From CAYXZO01 sp964469505 (GTDB lineage Bacteria > Fidelibacterota > UBA8477 > JABMPR01), in assembly GCA_964469505.1 (NCBI GenBank), contig CAYXZO010000006.1:1-58037 (forward strand): a stretch of DNA of 58,037 nucleotides. The letters run 5' to 3'. Position 1 is the first letter of the stretch. Every line of letters begins with the position of its first letter. Made by a program: the position numbers and the translations under genes. The notes below the pieces were generated by a model. The model had not been told where the DNA came from. It ran no database searches and saw nothing but the letters and a program-made list of their open reading frames with translations. Of the stretch, positions 24,636 to 33,472 are shown one piece after another.

Positions 24636-25389
24636 GTTCCAAAACTTCCTGTACCAAACTCATATAATTGGCGGCTCCCGTGGAGTTGGCGTCGTAGAGA
24701 ATAATAGGCTTACCAAAACTGGGAGCCTCACTCAAACGCACGTTACGGTTTATGAAAGTGCGATAAACCCGATCCTTGAAATAAGACTGGACTTCTTCCA
24801 CCACTTGCTTACTTAGATTCAGGCGTCCATCGTACATGGTCATCAGTACACCTTCAATGGACAGCCGGGGATTGATGGAAGTTTGAATCCTCCGGATGGT
24901 ATTGAGGAGTTGACCCAAGCCCTCCAGGGCGTAATACTCACACTGGATGGGAATAATCACCGATTTGGCGGCCGTCAGGGAGTTAATGGTCAATAACCCC
25001 AGTGAGGGGGGACAATCGATGATGATATATTCGAATCGTTCCTCCAGAGGTTCCAAAGCCCGTTTTAGCAGAAATTCGCGCCCCCGGACATCCACCAACT
25101 CCACTTCGGCCCCTACCAGGGAAGGGCTGGAGGGCACTACCCTCAACATGGGTAGCTCGCTGCCTACTAGGACCTCCGGCAGTTGTGCTTCGCCGATCAA
25201 TACCTGATAGATGCTCTTGCCATTCAGGCGCACGGGCAAACCCAAGCCAGAAGTGGAATTGGCTTGGGGGTCCATGTCGATCAGGAGGGTCGCTTTCTCG
25301 GCCACCGCTAAGCCGGCGGCCAGATTCACCGCCGTTGTGGTTTTCCCCACCCCCCCTTTTTGGTTAGCGATGGCGATTATTTTGCTCAT
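24628..25389 (-). CDS. parA: Chromosome-partitioning ATPase ParA (Soj type)
   Basis: 253 residues. The deviant Walker A motif is KGGVGKTTTAVNLAAG at the N-terminus; the Walker B region is IIIDCPPSLGLLT. This is the short chromosomal Soj-like form without an N-terminal HTH. It is the first gene of the long minus-strand operon that continues through parB, M23 peptidase, bactofilin and the ATP synthase genes. Confidence 0.97.
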   Translation of the reverse strand: MSKIIAIANQKGGVGKTTTAVNLAAGLAVAEKATLLIDMDPQANSTSGLGLPVRLNGKSIYQVLIGEAQLPEVLVGSELPMLRVVPSSPSLVGAEVELVDVRGREFLLKRALEPLEERFEYIIIDCPPSLGLLTINSLTAAKSVIIPIQCEYYALEGLGQLLNTIRRIQTSINPRLSIEGVLMTMYDGRLNLSKQVVEEVQSYFKDRVYRTFINRNVRLSEAPSFGKPIILYDANSTGAANYMSLVQEVLERA

Positions 25390-25414
25390 AACTACTTGAT
25401 TTTCCGTATGTTAA

Positions 25415-25443
25415 TTGCTCGTGCCAAGGTTAGTCAATATAGT
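25415..25443 (+). promoter_or_regulatory. Candidate promoter for the EutN/CcmL-ACT gene pair
   Basis: TTGCTC and TATAGT are separated by exactly 17 bases, about 85 bp upstream of the ATG at 25528. The -10 box matches five of six consensus bases; the -35 box is weak. The region also separates the divergent parA operon. Confidence 0.3.
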
Positions 25444-25527
25444 TTTACACCTCTGAAAAAACAACGCGGAATTGGAAGCACCCTTTCCCTTGAAGGAAAC
25501 CCGACCGCAACCTAAATTCAACTCACC

Positions 25528-25878
25528 ATGTTTCTGGGCACCATCGTCGGAACCGTCTGGGCTACCAAAAAGGTACCCCAGGTACAGAATCTACGCTTTT
25601 TAGTCGTGCGCCCTAAAGGATTGGAGGCAGAACCCAACACTAATTTAGTCATCGTAGCTGATGTCCTGGGAGCCGGGGTGGGCGAAGAAGTTATCTGTGC
25701 TTACGGCCATGCCGCCCGCCAGGCTATCCAGCCGGAAAATCCCGAAGAATTGGCCATAGAAGCGGCAGTGATTGGGATTGTGGACTCCATAGATCTGGCG
25801 GGAGCCAGCCTTAAAAAACGTGCTCCAGGAGTGAAACGCAAGGTGGTGAAACTTACCGATAAGCAATGGCCCCTCTGA
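25528..25878 (+). CDS. EutN/CcmL-type bacterial microcompartment vertex protein (1 of 3)
   Basis: 116 residues. The family start MFLGTIVGTVWATKK, the core VADVLGAGVGEEVICAYGHA and the final strand AVIGIVDSIDL identify the pentameric shell-vertex family (BMC-P). The canonical GSSAR segment appears as GHAAR. The C-terminus is about 25 residues longer than usual and basic (KKRAPGVKRKVVKL). Such pentamers cap the corners of polyhedral microcompartments. There is no shell hexamer gene near it. It overlaps the following ACT gene by 13 bases. No clear ribosome-binding site is seen. Confidence 0.93.
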   Translation: MFLGTIVGTVWATKKVPQVQNLRFLVVRPKGLEAEPNTNLVIVADVLGAGVGEEVICAYGHAARQAIQPENPEELAIEAAVIGIVDSIDLAGASLKKRAPGVKRKVVKLTDKQWPL

Positions 25879-26291
25879 GCGAAGAACAGATCCGCCACTT
25901 AGTGGTGCAAATCAAGCAGCAGCTGGGCCCCCAGGCGTCCCCCGAATTGGTTCGCGAAGCCGCCCGCCAGGCCGTTAAAGAATTGGAGGGACGCCAAGGG
26001 GCAGGTTCAACTTTCGTAACCTCTTCGGATCGTTTGGTAGTTTCCGTCTTCGGTTCCAACAAACCGGGTATCCTGGCCGGTGTCTCCACAGTACTGGCCG
26101 ATCGCAATTGCAATATTCTGGATATCTCCCAGAAAATCATGGGCGACCTATTCACCCTGATCATGCTGGTAGATCCCAACGGCGCGGCTGGCGAAGAAAT
26201 TCGTTCCGCATTGGATCAGGAAGCTCGCCGGTTGGGGGTTAAGATTTTCGTGCAAAACGAGGCTCTTTTCAAAGCGCTGCACCGCCCGTAG
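25866..26291 (+). CDS. ACT-domain protein (UPF0237-like)
   Basis: 141 residues. A helical N-terminal segment of about 55 residues (LSEEQIRHLVVQIKQQLG, then PELVREAARQAVKELEG) precedes one ACT domain: RLVVSVFGSNKPGILAGVST, NCNILDISQKIMGDLFTLIM. The ACT part resembles GcvR/UPF0237 proteins, which usually sit beside UPF0210 genes; here a UPF0210 gene lies about 5.8 kb away on the other strand. It probably senses a small ligand such as an amino acid. The EutN gene overlaps its start. Confidence 0.82.
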   Translation: MAPLSEEQIRHLVVQIKQQLGPQASPELVREAARQAVKELEGRQGAGSTFVTSSDRLVVSVFGSNKPGILAGVSTVLADRNCNILDISQKIMGDLFTLIMLVDPNGAAGEEIRSALDQEARRLGVKIFVQNEALFKALHRP

Positions 26292-26300
26292 TCCATCGTT

Positions 26301-27197
26301 TCAGCTTTCCAACCAACGCCAGAGATAGATCGTAGCAATTCCCCGATAGGGTCGCCAGGCTTGAGCCAGCGTATAAACTTCTTCTGCTCTCGGACGCTCG
26401 GCCAAACCATACGCTCTTTGCACCGCTTTCTGCAAGCCTACATCCCCAGCGGGTAGAAAGTCCTCTCGCCCCAGGCCCAACAGACCTGTATATTCAGCCG
26501 TCCAGGGTCCGACTCCCCTGAGGGCCAACAATTTCTGGCGTAATTCATCATCTGAAAGCCGCTCTAACCGCTCAGATACAAAATCGCCCGCAACCTGTCG
26601 GTGGGCCACAGCTATTATGTATTCCGCCTTGCGTGTGCTGAACTGTAGCCTACGCAAGTCCGCCACTTCCAGCTCGGCTACTGTTTCGGCCATAGGGAAA
26701 CAGCGAAAGGTTCTACCATTCACTTCCCATCTTGGACCAAAATTTTCAATGAAACGCTGCCGCAACGTCACGGCGAAGGCTACGTTCAGCTGTTGATCGA
26801 TAATTGCCGTCGCGAGAGCTTCAAAAAACGTAGCTTTGCGGAACCAACGCAGTCCCCACGACTTATTCAGCGCAGGTCGCAATTGTTCGATTCGGGCCAG
26901 ATGCCGGTAGGCTCCCGGCAGATCCCAGTTCACATTGCAATAACGTGCAAAAAAAGACTCAACCTCCAGTGAGGAGCATTTCCCGTCTAAACATTGCCAC
27001 TGAATTATTAAGCCCGGTTCCCTTTGTTTCTCCAGCGTCTGCAACTTAGCCCAAACCCACCCTGGGCCGATGGGAACTACCAGCTCCACTTTATCTTCTA
27101 CAATGTGTTCCTGATAAGCGAAAGGCGCTCGAGTTATATCTCGAAATACAGCTTTTAGGTCCAGGGGACCTTTTAACTCAAGCCTTATTTCGGTCAT
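26301..27197 (-). CDS. AlkA-like DNA-3-methyladenine glycosylase (HhH-GPD)
   Basis: 298 residues. The helix-hairpin-helix is LLALRGVGPWTAEYTGLLGL, followed by the catalytic aspartate in FLPAGDVGLQKAV. A poorly conserved N-terminal domain of about 110 residues precedes it, as in AlkA. It removes alkylated bases in base-excision repair. It ends nine bases from the convergent ACT gene and lies two bases downstream of the DMT transporter. Confidence 0.88.
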   Translation of the reverse strand: MTEIRLELKGPLDLKAVFRDITRAPFAYQEHIVEDKVELVVPIGPGWVWAKLQTLEKQREPGLIIQWQCLDGKCSSLEVESFFARYCNVNWDLPGAYRHLARIEQLRPALNKSWGLRWFRKATFFEALATAIIDQQLNVAFAVTLRQRFIENFGPRWEVNGRTFRCFPMAETVAELEVADLRRLQFSTRKAEYIIAVAHRQVAGDFVSERLERLSDDELRQKLLALRGVGPWTAEYTGLLGLGREDFLPAGDVGLQKAVQRAYGLAERPRAEEVYTLAQAWRPYRGIATIYLWRWLES

Positions 27198-27199
27198 GG

Positions 27200-28093
27200 T
27201 TATTTATAAGAATTGAGGGATAGCTTGTAATACTTTAGATCCGGCAGTATAACCCCAATCAGAATCAACCCCCCACCCAGAAAAGTACGGGAGCTTAAGT
27301 GTTCACCCAACACCGTCCACCCTAACAATGTGGCGACTACTGGAACAATGAAGGTTATATAACCCAGCTTTACCACCGGTAAATGTCGGAATAGCCAGAA
27401 ATAGAGACTGAATCCCAAGGCCGAGCCAATGACTGCCAGATAAAACAGGGCCGCCATGGGAACCAATCTAAAAGGAAACCGGGCGGGATTTTCCAGGAGC
27501 AACCCCACGCCCAACAACATCCAAGAGCTGAAAAACATCCCATAGAGGTTAACTACTAAGGGATCTAAATGAGTACCTCCCCGCTTGAAATACACATTGG
27601 CATAAGCTGCGATAGCCACCGATACCAGGATAATTCCCGCAGCCGCCAGTGCCCGCGGCTCTCCCGTGATTTCCTTGGCATTCATTATTAATAAGGTTCC
27701 CCCGAAAGCCACCACCAGACTAAAGGCAGTAGTCCAGTTCAACCTTTCCTCGGCAATCATAAAATGAGCAAATAAAGCCACTTGAATGGGAAAAGTAGCC
27801 CAAAGCAAAGAAGTCAGATTGCTATAAACAAACTGCAAACTCCAATAGGTCAAGCCATAACCTAAAAAGAAATTGCCAAACGTGACGACGGCTAATGTTT
27901 TGCCGCTTCCCGGAGGTAGCTTCAGGCTACGTTTATTGAGTTTAAGGTAAAGAGCCAATACACAGGAAGCTATCATGAACCGCGATGCAGCAGACAACAA
28001 GGGGGTTTCCCCGATACTCACTTTCATTGCCAACCAAGTGGTGCCCCAAATGAAAACCAGCCCGTAATAGGCCGTGGCGACTCTAAGGTTCAT
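27200..28093 (-). CDS. EamA/DMT-family transporter
   Basis: 297 residues with about ten hydrophobic helices in two EamA halves. The first half begins with YYGLVFIWGTTWLAMKVSIG; the second includes LAAAGIILVSVAIAAYANVY and ends with VPVVATLLGWTVLGEHLSSR. Typical roles are export of amino acids or other metabolites, but the substrate cannot be told from the sequence. Confidence 0.88.
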   Translation of the reverse strand: MNLRVATAYYGLVFIWGTTWLAMKVSIGETPLLSAASRFMIASCVLALYLKLNKRSLKLPPGSGKTLAVVTFGNFFLGYGLTYWSLQFVYSNLTSLLWATFPIQVALFAHFMIAEERLNWTTAFSLVVAFGGTLLIMNAKEITGEPRALAAAGIILVSVAIAAYANVYFKRGGTHLDPLVVNLYGMFFSSWMLLGVGLLLENPARFPFRLVPMAALFYLAVIGSALGFSLYFWLFRHLPVVKLGYITFIVPVVATLLGWTVLGEHLSSRTFLGGGLILIGVILPDLKYYKLSLNSYK

Positions 28094-28141
28094 GATCGGG
28101 GGGAGGTTAGGCTTTTACTCCCGCTACGGACATCTATAGAA

Positions 28142-29044
28142 TTATTTCTTCGTCTTCTTGGAGCGGGCGTCCCAGGCCACCACAACCGGACTGGCGATAA
28201 AAATTGAAGAATAGGTTCCCACAATAAGTCCAACTACCAGCGCTAGGGCGAACGGGCGAATGACCTTCCCTCCGAAAAAGAGGAGCGAAAGAACCGCCAA
28301 CATGGTGGTGGTGGAGGTGATTATGGTGCGGTTTAAAGTTTCATTTATGGAGATATTGGCTATACGTTCAAACTTCTCCCGGCGCATGTTTTTAACGTTT
28401 TCCCTGATCCGGTCAAACACCACAATGGTATCGTTCAGCGAATAACCCACAATGAAGAGGAAAGCGGCGATGACGGTAAGATTTATTTCCATATCGGTGA
28501 CCGAGAAAAAGCCCAGGGTGATCATCACGTCGTGCACCAGGGCAATGATAGCAGCCACAGCATACCGAAACTGAAAACGGATGGAGATATAGATCACAAT
28601 TCCCAACATGGCGATTAAGACCGCGGCCACGGCGTCTCCCCGCAACTCCTTGCCGATTTTAGGACCGACAGTTTCAACGCGCCGGATCTCGTAACCGGTT
28701 TCGCCCTGCAGGGTAGCCAGCGACTTTTTGATCTTGTTCAGTTCTGCTTCAGCGGTGGCGGGCACTTTTACCCGGATGATATATTCGTTGTTGCTACCAT
28801 AACTTTGAATGACCGCTTCGCTGTAGCCTTCAGTGGCCAAGGCGCTACGAATCTGACTGACCTCCACGGGCTGTTGGAATTTCACCTGAAGAAGGGTGCC
28901 CCCTTCGAAATCAATTCCGAAACGTGGTCCTCCGTGAAGAATCAGGCTCACTATCCCGATTCCAATCAAAATCAAGGATATGGTGATAAAGATCTTTCGC
29001 CTGCCGATGAAATTGATATTGGCATTTTTAATTAGCTGGAACAT
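28142..29044 (-). CDS. secF: Protein translocase subunit SecF
   Basis: 300 residues, six membrane helices. The periplasmic domain starts after GPRFGIDFEGGTLLQVKF; the conserved region GYSLNDTIVVFDRIRENVKN lies in the fourth-to-fifth helix segment. SecF pairs with SecD, encoded just upstream, to use the proton or sodium gradient late in protein export. Confidence 0.97.
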   Translation of the reverse strand: MFQLIKNANINFIGRRKIFITISLILIGIGIVSLILHGGPRFGIDFEGGTLLQVKFQQPVEVSQIRSALATEGYSEAVIQSYGSNNEYIIRVKVPATAEAELNKIKKSLATLQGETGYEIRRVETVGPKIGKELRGDAVAAVLIAMLGIVIYISIRFQFRYAVAAIIALVHDVMITLGFFSVTDMEINLTVIAAFLFIVGYSLNDTIVVFDRIRENVKNMRREKFERIANISINETLNRTIITSTTTMLAVLSLLFFGGKVIRPFALALVVGLIVGTYSSIFIASPVVVAWDARSKKTKK

Positions 29045-29059
29045 ACCACATCTTCCCCG

Positions 29060-30973
29060 TTAGATGCTCAATTGAGTCACTACCCGCCGCTCGGTAATAA
29101 GCATGAAAATGGTGCGGGTAATGAAAATGGCCGTTATCATGGAAGTCAGAATACCCCAGAACAAAGTGGTGGCGAATCCCTTCACCGTTCCGGTACCAAA
29201 TTGCCACAACACCAAGGCCGCCAAGATGGTAGTGACATTGGCGTCCACGATCGTGGTCAGCGCCCGGGCATAGCCATCATCGATGGCTTTTCGCACCGTT
29301 TTGCCGGCCCGTAATTCTTCCCGAATGCGCTCAAAAATCAGCACATTGGCATCCACGGCCGTACCAACGGTGAGAATCAAAGCAGCGATTCCCGGAACCG
29401 TCATAGTGGCATTTAGGGAAGCCAGAACAGCCAAGGTGAATAACAGGTTTAAGAAAAGAGCTAAATCGGCGATAAGTCCCGAAAGCCGATAATAGACGGC
29501 CATGAATAGGATTACGATCACAAAGCCCAACAAGGCCGCTCTGGTACCATTACGCACCGAATCGGCCCCCAAGGAAGCTCCGACAGTACGCTCTTCGATG
29601 ATTTTCATGGGTGCCGGTAAGGCACCGGCTCGTAAAACCACCGCCATTTCCTTGGCTTCCTGGATATCGTTCAACCCCTCAATCTGAGTTCTACCGTCGG
29701 CAATCTTGGTTTTGATAACCGGAGCCATTTGAACCACCCCGTCCAACACGATGGCAACTCTCCGGTTGACATTGGCGGCAGTAACTTTGGCCCATTTCCT
29801 GGCGCCTTCATCGTTCATATTCAGATGTACCACAAACTCCGCTCCGGACAGGCCACCCATGGCCTCCCTGGCATCGGTTATCACACTTCCCGTCAGCTCC
29901 GGTTCTTTTTTCAACAGATATAAAGGATAATACTGCACACCATCACCGCGGATTTCCCGGGGCTTGGCTCCCCAAGCCAGTCGCACATCCACGGGAAGGG
30001 CAGCTTCAATCTCGGGTTTTTTCAAGTATGCTCTGATTTTGCGGTAATTCTTTTCCGGCACCCAGATAACATTCTGGCCCACACTCACCAACGAGGAAAA
30101 AGGACGCCGGACATCGCCTGTTCCCTGTACTTCTAAGGAATCGGCTTCACCCTCTCCCAGTAATTCCGCTAATCCCGAAGCAGCAGTTGTGTCTTCACCG
30201 CCGGTAGTATCAGCCGTGGCCGCCAGCGCAGTGGTATCCTGCCCGATAGCTGCCAGCCACGCTTTATCAACCCGCCGCATCACATCATCCAGCAGCTCGG
30301 GGTCTTCTTTGAGCAGTACAAATTCCAGCAAAGCCGTAGCCTGGATCAAATTGCGGGCCTGTTGCCGGTTGGTGATACCTGCCAGTTCTACAATGATGCG
30401 CCACTGTCCCTGGCGTTGAATTGTGGGTTCTGCTACACCGAACTGATCCACTCGGTTGCGAATGATTTCTTCCGCCCGATCCACCGCGTCTTTGGCATCA
30501 TTACGCAGCGCTTCCACCACCTCCCGATTAGGTCCCTTCTCATAGGAAGGGAAATAGCGCGCCAGACGAATTTTCTCGGCATCGGCGTTTTTCAATAGCA
30601 GGTCGAAAAAGTCGGCATCTGTGGCTAGAGCCTCAGCAAAAGTGCGTTTCAGCAGGTCCTCTATGCGACTATCAGTGCCTTCCACCCGACTGCGGACCAG
30701 CTTTTCTAAATCCACTTCCAGCACTACGTGCATTCCGCCTTGAAGATCCAGACCTTCATGGATGATCTGGCTTTGCAAATCGGCCAGTTTACCTTCTTCC
30801 AACAACTGGGCGCGTTCTTCCGGGGAATAGGAATAATAGACGATGGTGTTCTTCAACAAATAGGCAGCCACCGCCACCATTAACACCACCAGAAAAACCC
30901 GCGACCGTAATTTTCCTGACATGAAAGGATCGTCCTCCCGTTTATTTAGCTGCCATAAAGGCGCCGGTTGCAA
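29060..30973 (-). CDS. secD: Protein translocase subunit SecD
   Basis: 637 residues. The start could be the upstream Met at 30973 or the internal Met17 (MSGKLRSRVFLVVLM), which begins directly at the first membrane helix. Family signatures include IIHEGLDLQGGMHVVLEVDL, RNRVDQFGVAEPTIQRQGQ, and the last membrane region AAVDANVLIFERIREELRAG (as TVGTAVDANVLIFERIREEL). The periplasmic P1 domain holds an Ala/Asp/Thr-rich low-complexity insertion around residues 250-285. It sits 15 bases before secF. yajC is not adjacent. Confidence 0.97.
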   Translation of the reverse strand: MQPAPLWQLNKREDDPFMSGKLRSRVFLVVLMVAVAAYLLKNTIVYYSYSPEERAQLLEEGKLADLQSQIIHEGLDLQGGMHVVLEVDLEKLVRSRVEGTDSRIEDLLKRTFAEALATDADFFDLLLKNADAEKIRLARYFPSYEKGPNREVVEALRNDAKDAVDRAEEIIRNRVDQFGVAEPTIQRQGQWRIIVELAGITNRQQARNLIQATALLEFVLLKEDPELLDDVMRRVDKAWLAAIGQDTTALAATADTTGGEDTTAASGLAELLGEGEADSLEVQGTGDVRRPFSSLVSVGQNVIWVPEKNYRKIRAYLKKPEIEAALPVDVRLAWGAKPREIRGDGVQYYPLYLLKKEPELTGSVITDAREAMGGLSGAEFVVHLNMNDEGARKWAKVTAANVNRRVAIVLDGVVQMAPVIKTKIADGRTQIEGLNDIQEAKEMAVVLRAGALPAPMKIIEERTVGASLGADSVRNGTRAALLGFVIVILFMAVYYRLSGLIADLALFLNLLFTLAVLASLNATMTVPGIAALILTVGTAVDANVLIFERIREELRAGKTVRKAIDDGYARALTTIVDANVTTILAALVLWQFGTGTVKGFATTLFWGILTSMITAIFITRTIFMLITERRVVTQLSI

Positions 30974-31016
30974 AAAAAGCGCGGCAATATAACGGGGGCA
31001 AAGGGGTTGTCAAAGC

Positions 31017-32009
31017 CTAATACCCGTGGGTTTTATCCACCACCCCCGGTAATGGTTCGCCGGCTAGGAACGCCTTTAATTTGTGGGCAAAATCTCTGGT
31101 AGCCGCCTCCACATATCCTGGGTAATTACCGGCAATGTGAGGTGAGAGCAGCACATTGGGCAGGCTAAATAAAGGGGAATCGGGAGCTAATGGTTCACGT
31201 TCATAAACGTCCAGCGCCGCCCCCGCCAGCTTGCCCGCTTTCAGCGCTGCAATCAGATCGGCTTCTTTCAATAAGGGGCCCCGACCTACGTTAATAAGAA
31301 TCGCCTGGGGCGGTAACAAATCCAATTCTCCAGCACCGATCATACCTCGGGTCGCAGGGGTCAGAGGAGCGGCCAGCACCAACACTTCAGCTCGGGGTAG
31401 AATCTTTTTTAATCCCTCCACGGCGTACACTTCCGTAAAGGGTTCCTGGTGGCCGCTTCCTTGAAGTTTGCGTTTGATGCCGATTACCCGCATCCCAAAA
31501 GCCACTGCCCGGTGGGCAATGGCCCGCCCCAGTTCACCGGTCCCTATTATTACCATGGTACGGCCCTGCAATAGTCTAATGCGGGCGGCAACTTGCCACT
31601 GTAACCACTGGCGCTCCCGCATGAAGTCTTGCCACAGATCAATGCGTTTCATGAAATACAACAAGGCGGCGAATACATATTCAGCCACTGGGCCGGGAGT
31701 TACGTTCTCGGCATGCGTTACCAGCACGTCACTTTGTTGAATGGCGGGAAAGAAAGTATGATCCACCCCGGTGGAGCCGATATGCAACCAGGCCAGCTTC
31801 TGGGCTTTAGCAAAGGTCTCCGGAGCGATGGAAAAACAGACCACCACATCGGCATCGACTATCTCCCGGGCCAGGATTTTTTGATCCGGACAAAAAACGT
31901 ATTCCACCCGTTCGTCGGGAACGATGGATTTTATCTGCTGCACAATGCGCTCAAAACGCTCCCTGCGGGAGGTGGCTTGAATAGCTACCTTCAGCGTTTT
32001 AACCGCCAT
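31017..32009 (-). CDS. D-isomer-specific 2-hydroxyacid dehydrogenase
   Basis: 330 residues. The NAD-binding Rossmann motif is IGTGELGRAIAHRAVAFGMR. The catalytic residues are in INVGRGPL (Arg), YEREPL (Glu) and LSPHIAGN (His). It reduces a 2-keto acid or oxidises the D-2-hydroxy acid; members include glyoxylate/hydroxypyruvate reductases, but specificity is not evident. It lies in a same-strand group with secD and the UPF0210 gene. Confidence 0.9.
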   Translation of the reverse strand: MAVKTLKVAIQATSRRERFERIVQQIKSIVPDERVEYVFCPDQKILAREIVDADVVVCFSIAPETFAKAQKLAWLHIGSTGVDHTFFPAIQQSDVLVTHAENVTPGPVAEYVFAALLYFMKRIDLWQDFMRERQWLQWQVAARIRLLQGRTMVIIGTGELGRAIAHRAVAFGMRVIGIKRKLQGSGHQEPFTEVYAVEGLKKILPRAEVLVLAAPLTPATRGMIGAGELDLLPPQAILINVGRGPLLKEADLIAALKAGKLAGAALDVYEREPLAPDSPLFSLPNVLLSPHIAGNYPGYVEAATRDFAHKLKAFLAGEPLPGVVDKTHGY

Positions 32010-32046
32010 GGTGGCATTATCTCCTTAAAGTAGTCAGCCCTTGAAA

Positions 32047-33408
32047 TCAATTCTTCAAACTGTGCAGAGGGGCCGGGATGTGTCCGCCGCGTCTTATGAA
32101 GGCGGCGGAATTCAATTTTTTCACCGGCATGATCGGTGCCCGCCCCAACAGGCCCCCAAATTCCACCTCTTCTCCGGCTTTGCGCCCTGGAACCGGGATA
32201 ATCCTCACCGCCGTGGCTTTCCCATTCATTACCCCAATGGCACACTCATCAGCGATAATGGCTGAAATTGTTTCTGGCGGGGTATCCCCCGGGATGGCCA
32301 CCATGTCCAAACCCACCGAACAAACGGCGGTCATAGCCTCCAGTTTTTCCAAATTTATGGCCCCGGAGCGCGCCGCTCGAATCATTCCGGCATCTTCGCT
32401 CACAGGGATAAACGCCCCGCTCATCCCCCCCACGGCACGGGCAGCCATCAAACCGCCCTTTTTCACCGAATCCGTCAGTAGCGCTAGGGCAGCCGTGGAT
32501 CCCGGGGCTCCAGCCTCCTCTAACCCCATGGCCTGGAGAATATCCGCCACGCTGTCTCCCGGAGCCGGCGTAGGTGCCAGGCTCAGATCCACAATCCCGA
32601 AAGGCACTCCCAAACGCTCGGCTACCATTCGGCCGATGAGATCTCCGGCACGGGTAATCTGGAAAGCCGTGCGCTTGATGGCTTCTGCCAATTCTTGCAT
32701 GTTGGCACCAGGGTGGGCCTTGACCGTATCCAGCACCACTCCGGGTCCGCTGATACCCACATTCAGGACCACATCTCTCTCGGCCACACCGTGAAAGGCG
32801 CCGGCCACGAAAGGATTGTCTCCGGGGGCATTGGCAAAGACCACAAATTTCCCGCAACCAATCCCATTACGATCGGCGGTGCGTTCGGCCAGCTTTTTTA
32901 TAATTCCCCCCAGGGCTGCTACCACATCCAGGTTAATGCCCGCCGAGGTGGAAGCCACGTTGATTGAGGAAGTGACTCTTTCGGTGCTTCCAATGGCTTC
33001 AGGCACGGCCTTAATCAGCGCCCAATCACCGGGTGTGGCCCCTTTTTCCACCAGCGCTCCAAACCCACCGATGTAATCCACTCCCACTTCCGCCGCGGCC
33101 CGATCGAGAGTTTGGGCTAAAAGGACAAATTCTTCGGAAGAAAAGCGTTCCCCTACCAGGGCCAGGGGTGTAACTGCCAGGCGCCGATTCACGATTTTAA
33201 TGCCCAAGTCCCGCTCCACTTGGGAAGTGATTTGGTTCAGCGAACCTGCTACCCGCGTGATTTTCCGGTAGATCCGATCGGCAACCACCTGAACGGAATC
33301 ACCCACACAATCCCGCAAGCTTATTCCCAGCGTAGTGGTGCGAATATCTAAATGCTCCACTTCCGTCATGCGGAGCAGATCCAAAACTTCGCTGATTTGC
33401 CAGGTCAT
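32047..33408 (-). CDS. UPF0210 (DUF711/PFL-like) protein
   Basis: 453 residues, the normal size of the family. Characteristic parts are LDIRTTTLGISLRDCVGDS near the start, the glycine-rich FSSEEF and YIGGFGALVEKGATPGD, KFVVFANAPGDNPFVAGAFH, and GLDMVAIPGDTPPETISAII. Structures of the family resemble pyruvate formate-lyase barrels, but no glycyl radical site is visible and the function is unknown. The usual partner, a UPF0237 ACT protein, is encoded about 5.8 kb to the left instead of next door. Confidence 0.92.
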   Translation of the reverse strand: MTWQISEVLDLLRMTEVEHLDIRTTTLGISLRDCVGDSVQVVADRIYRKITRVAGSLNQITSQVERDLGIKIVNRRLAVTPLALVGERFSSEEFVLLAQTLDRAAAEVGVDYIGGFGALVEKGATPGDWALIKAVPEAIGSTERVTSSINVASTSAGINLDVVAALGGIIKKLAERTADRNGIGCGKFVVFANAPGDNPFVAGAFHGVAERDVVLNVGISGPGVVLDTVKAHPGANMQELAEAIKRTAFQITRAGDLIGRMVAERLGVPFGIVDLSLAPTPAPGDSVADILQAMGLEEAGAPGSTAALALLTDSVKKGGLMAARAVGGMSGAFIPVSEDAGMIRAARSGAINLEKLEAMTAVCSVGLDMVAIPGDTPPETISAIIADECAIGVMNGKATAVRIIPVPGRKAGEEVEFGGLLGRAPIMPVKKLNSAAFIRRGGHIPAPLHSLKN

Positions 33409-33472
33409 AAGGAGTTAAAGATAGATTACCCCTGGGGTTGAAAAAAGAGAAAGCACCGGCCGCCGCAAGAAG

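Noticed and set aside
32078..32794. 238-codon plus-strand open frame opposite the UPF0210 gene
   Set aside because: Shadow frame with Ala/Ser-rich low-complexity product; the minus-strand gene is clearly the conserved one.
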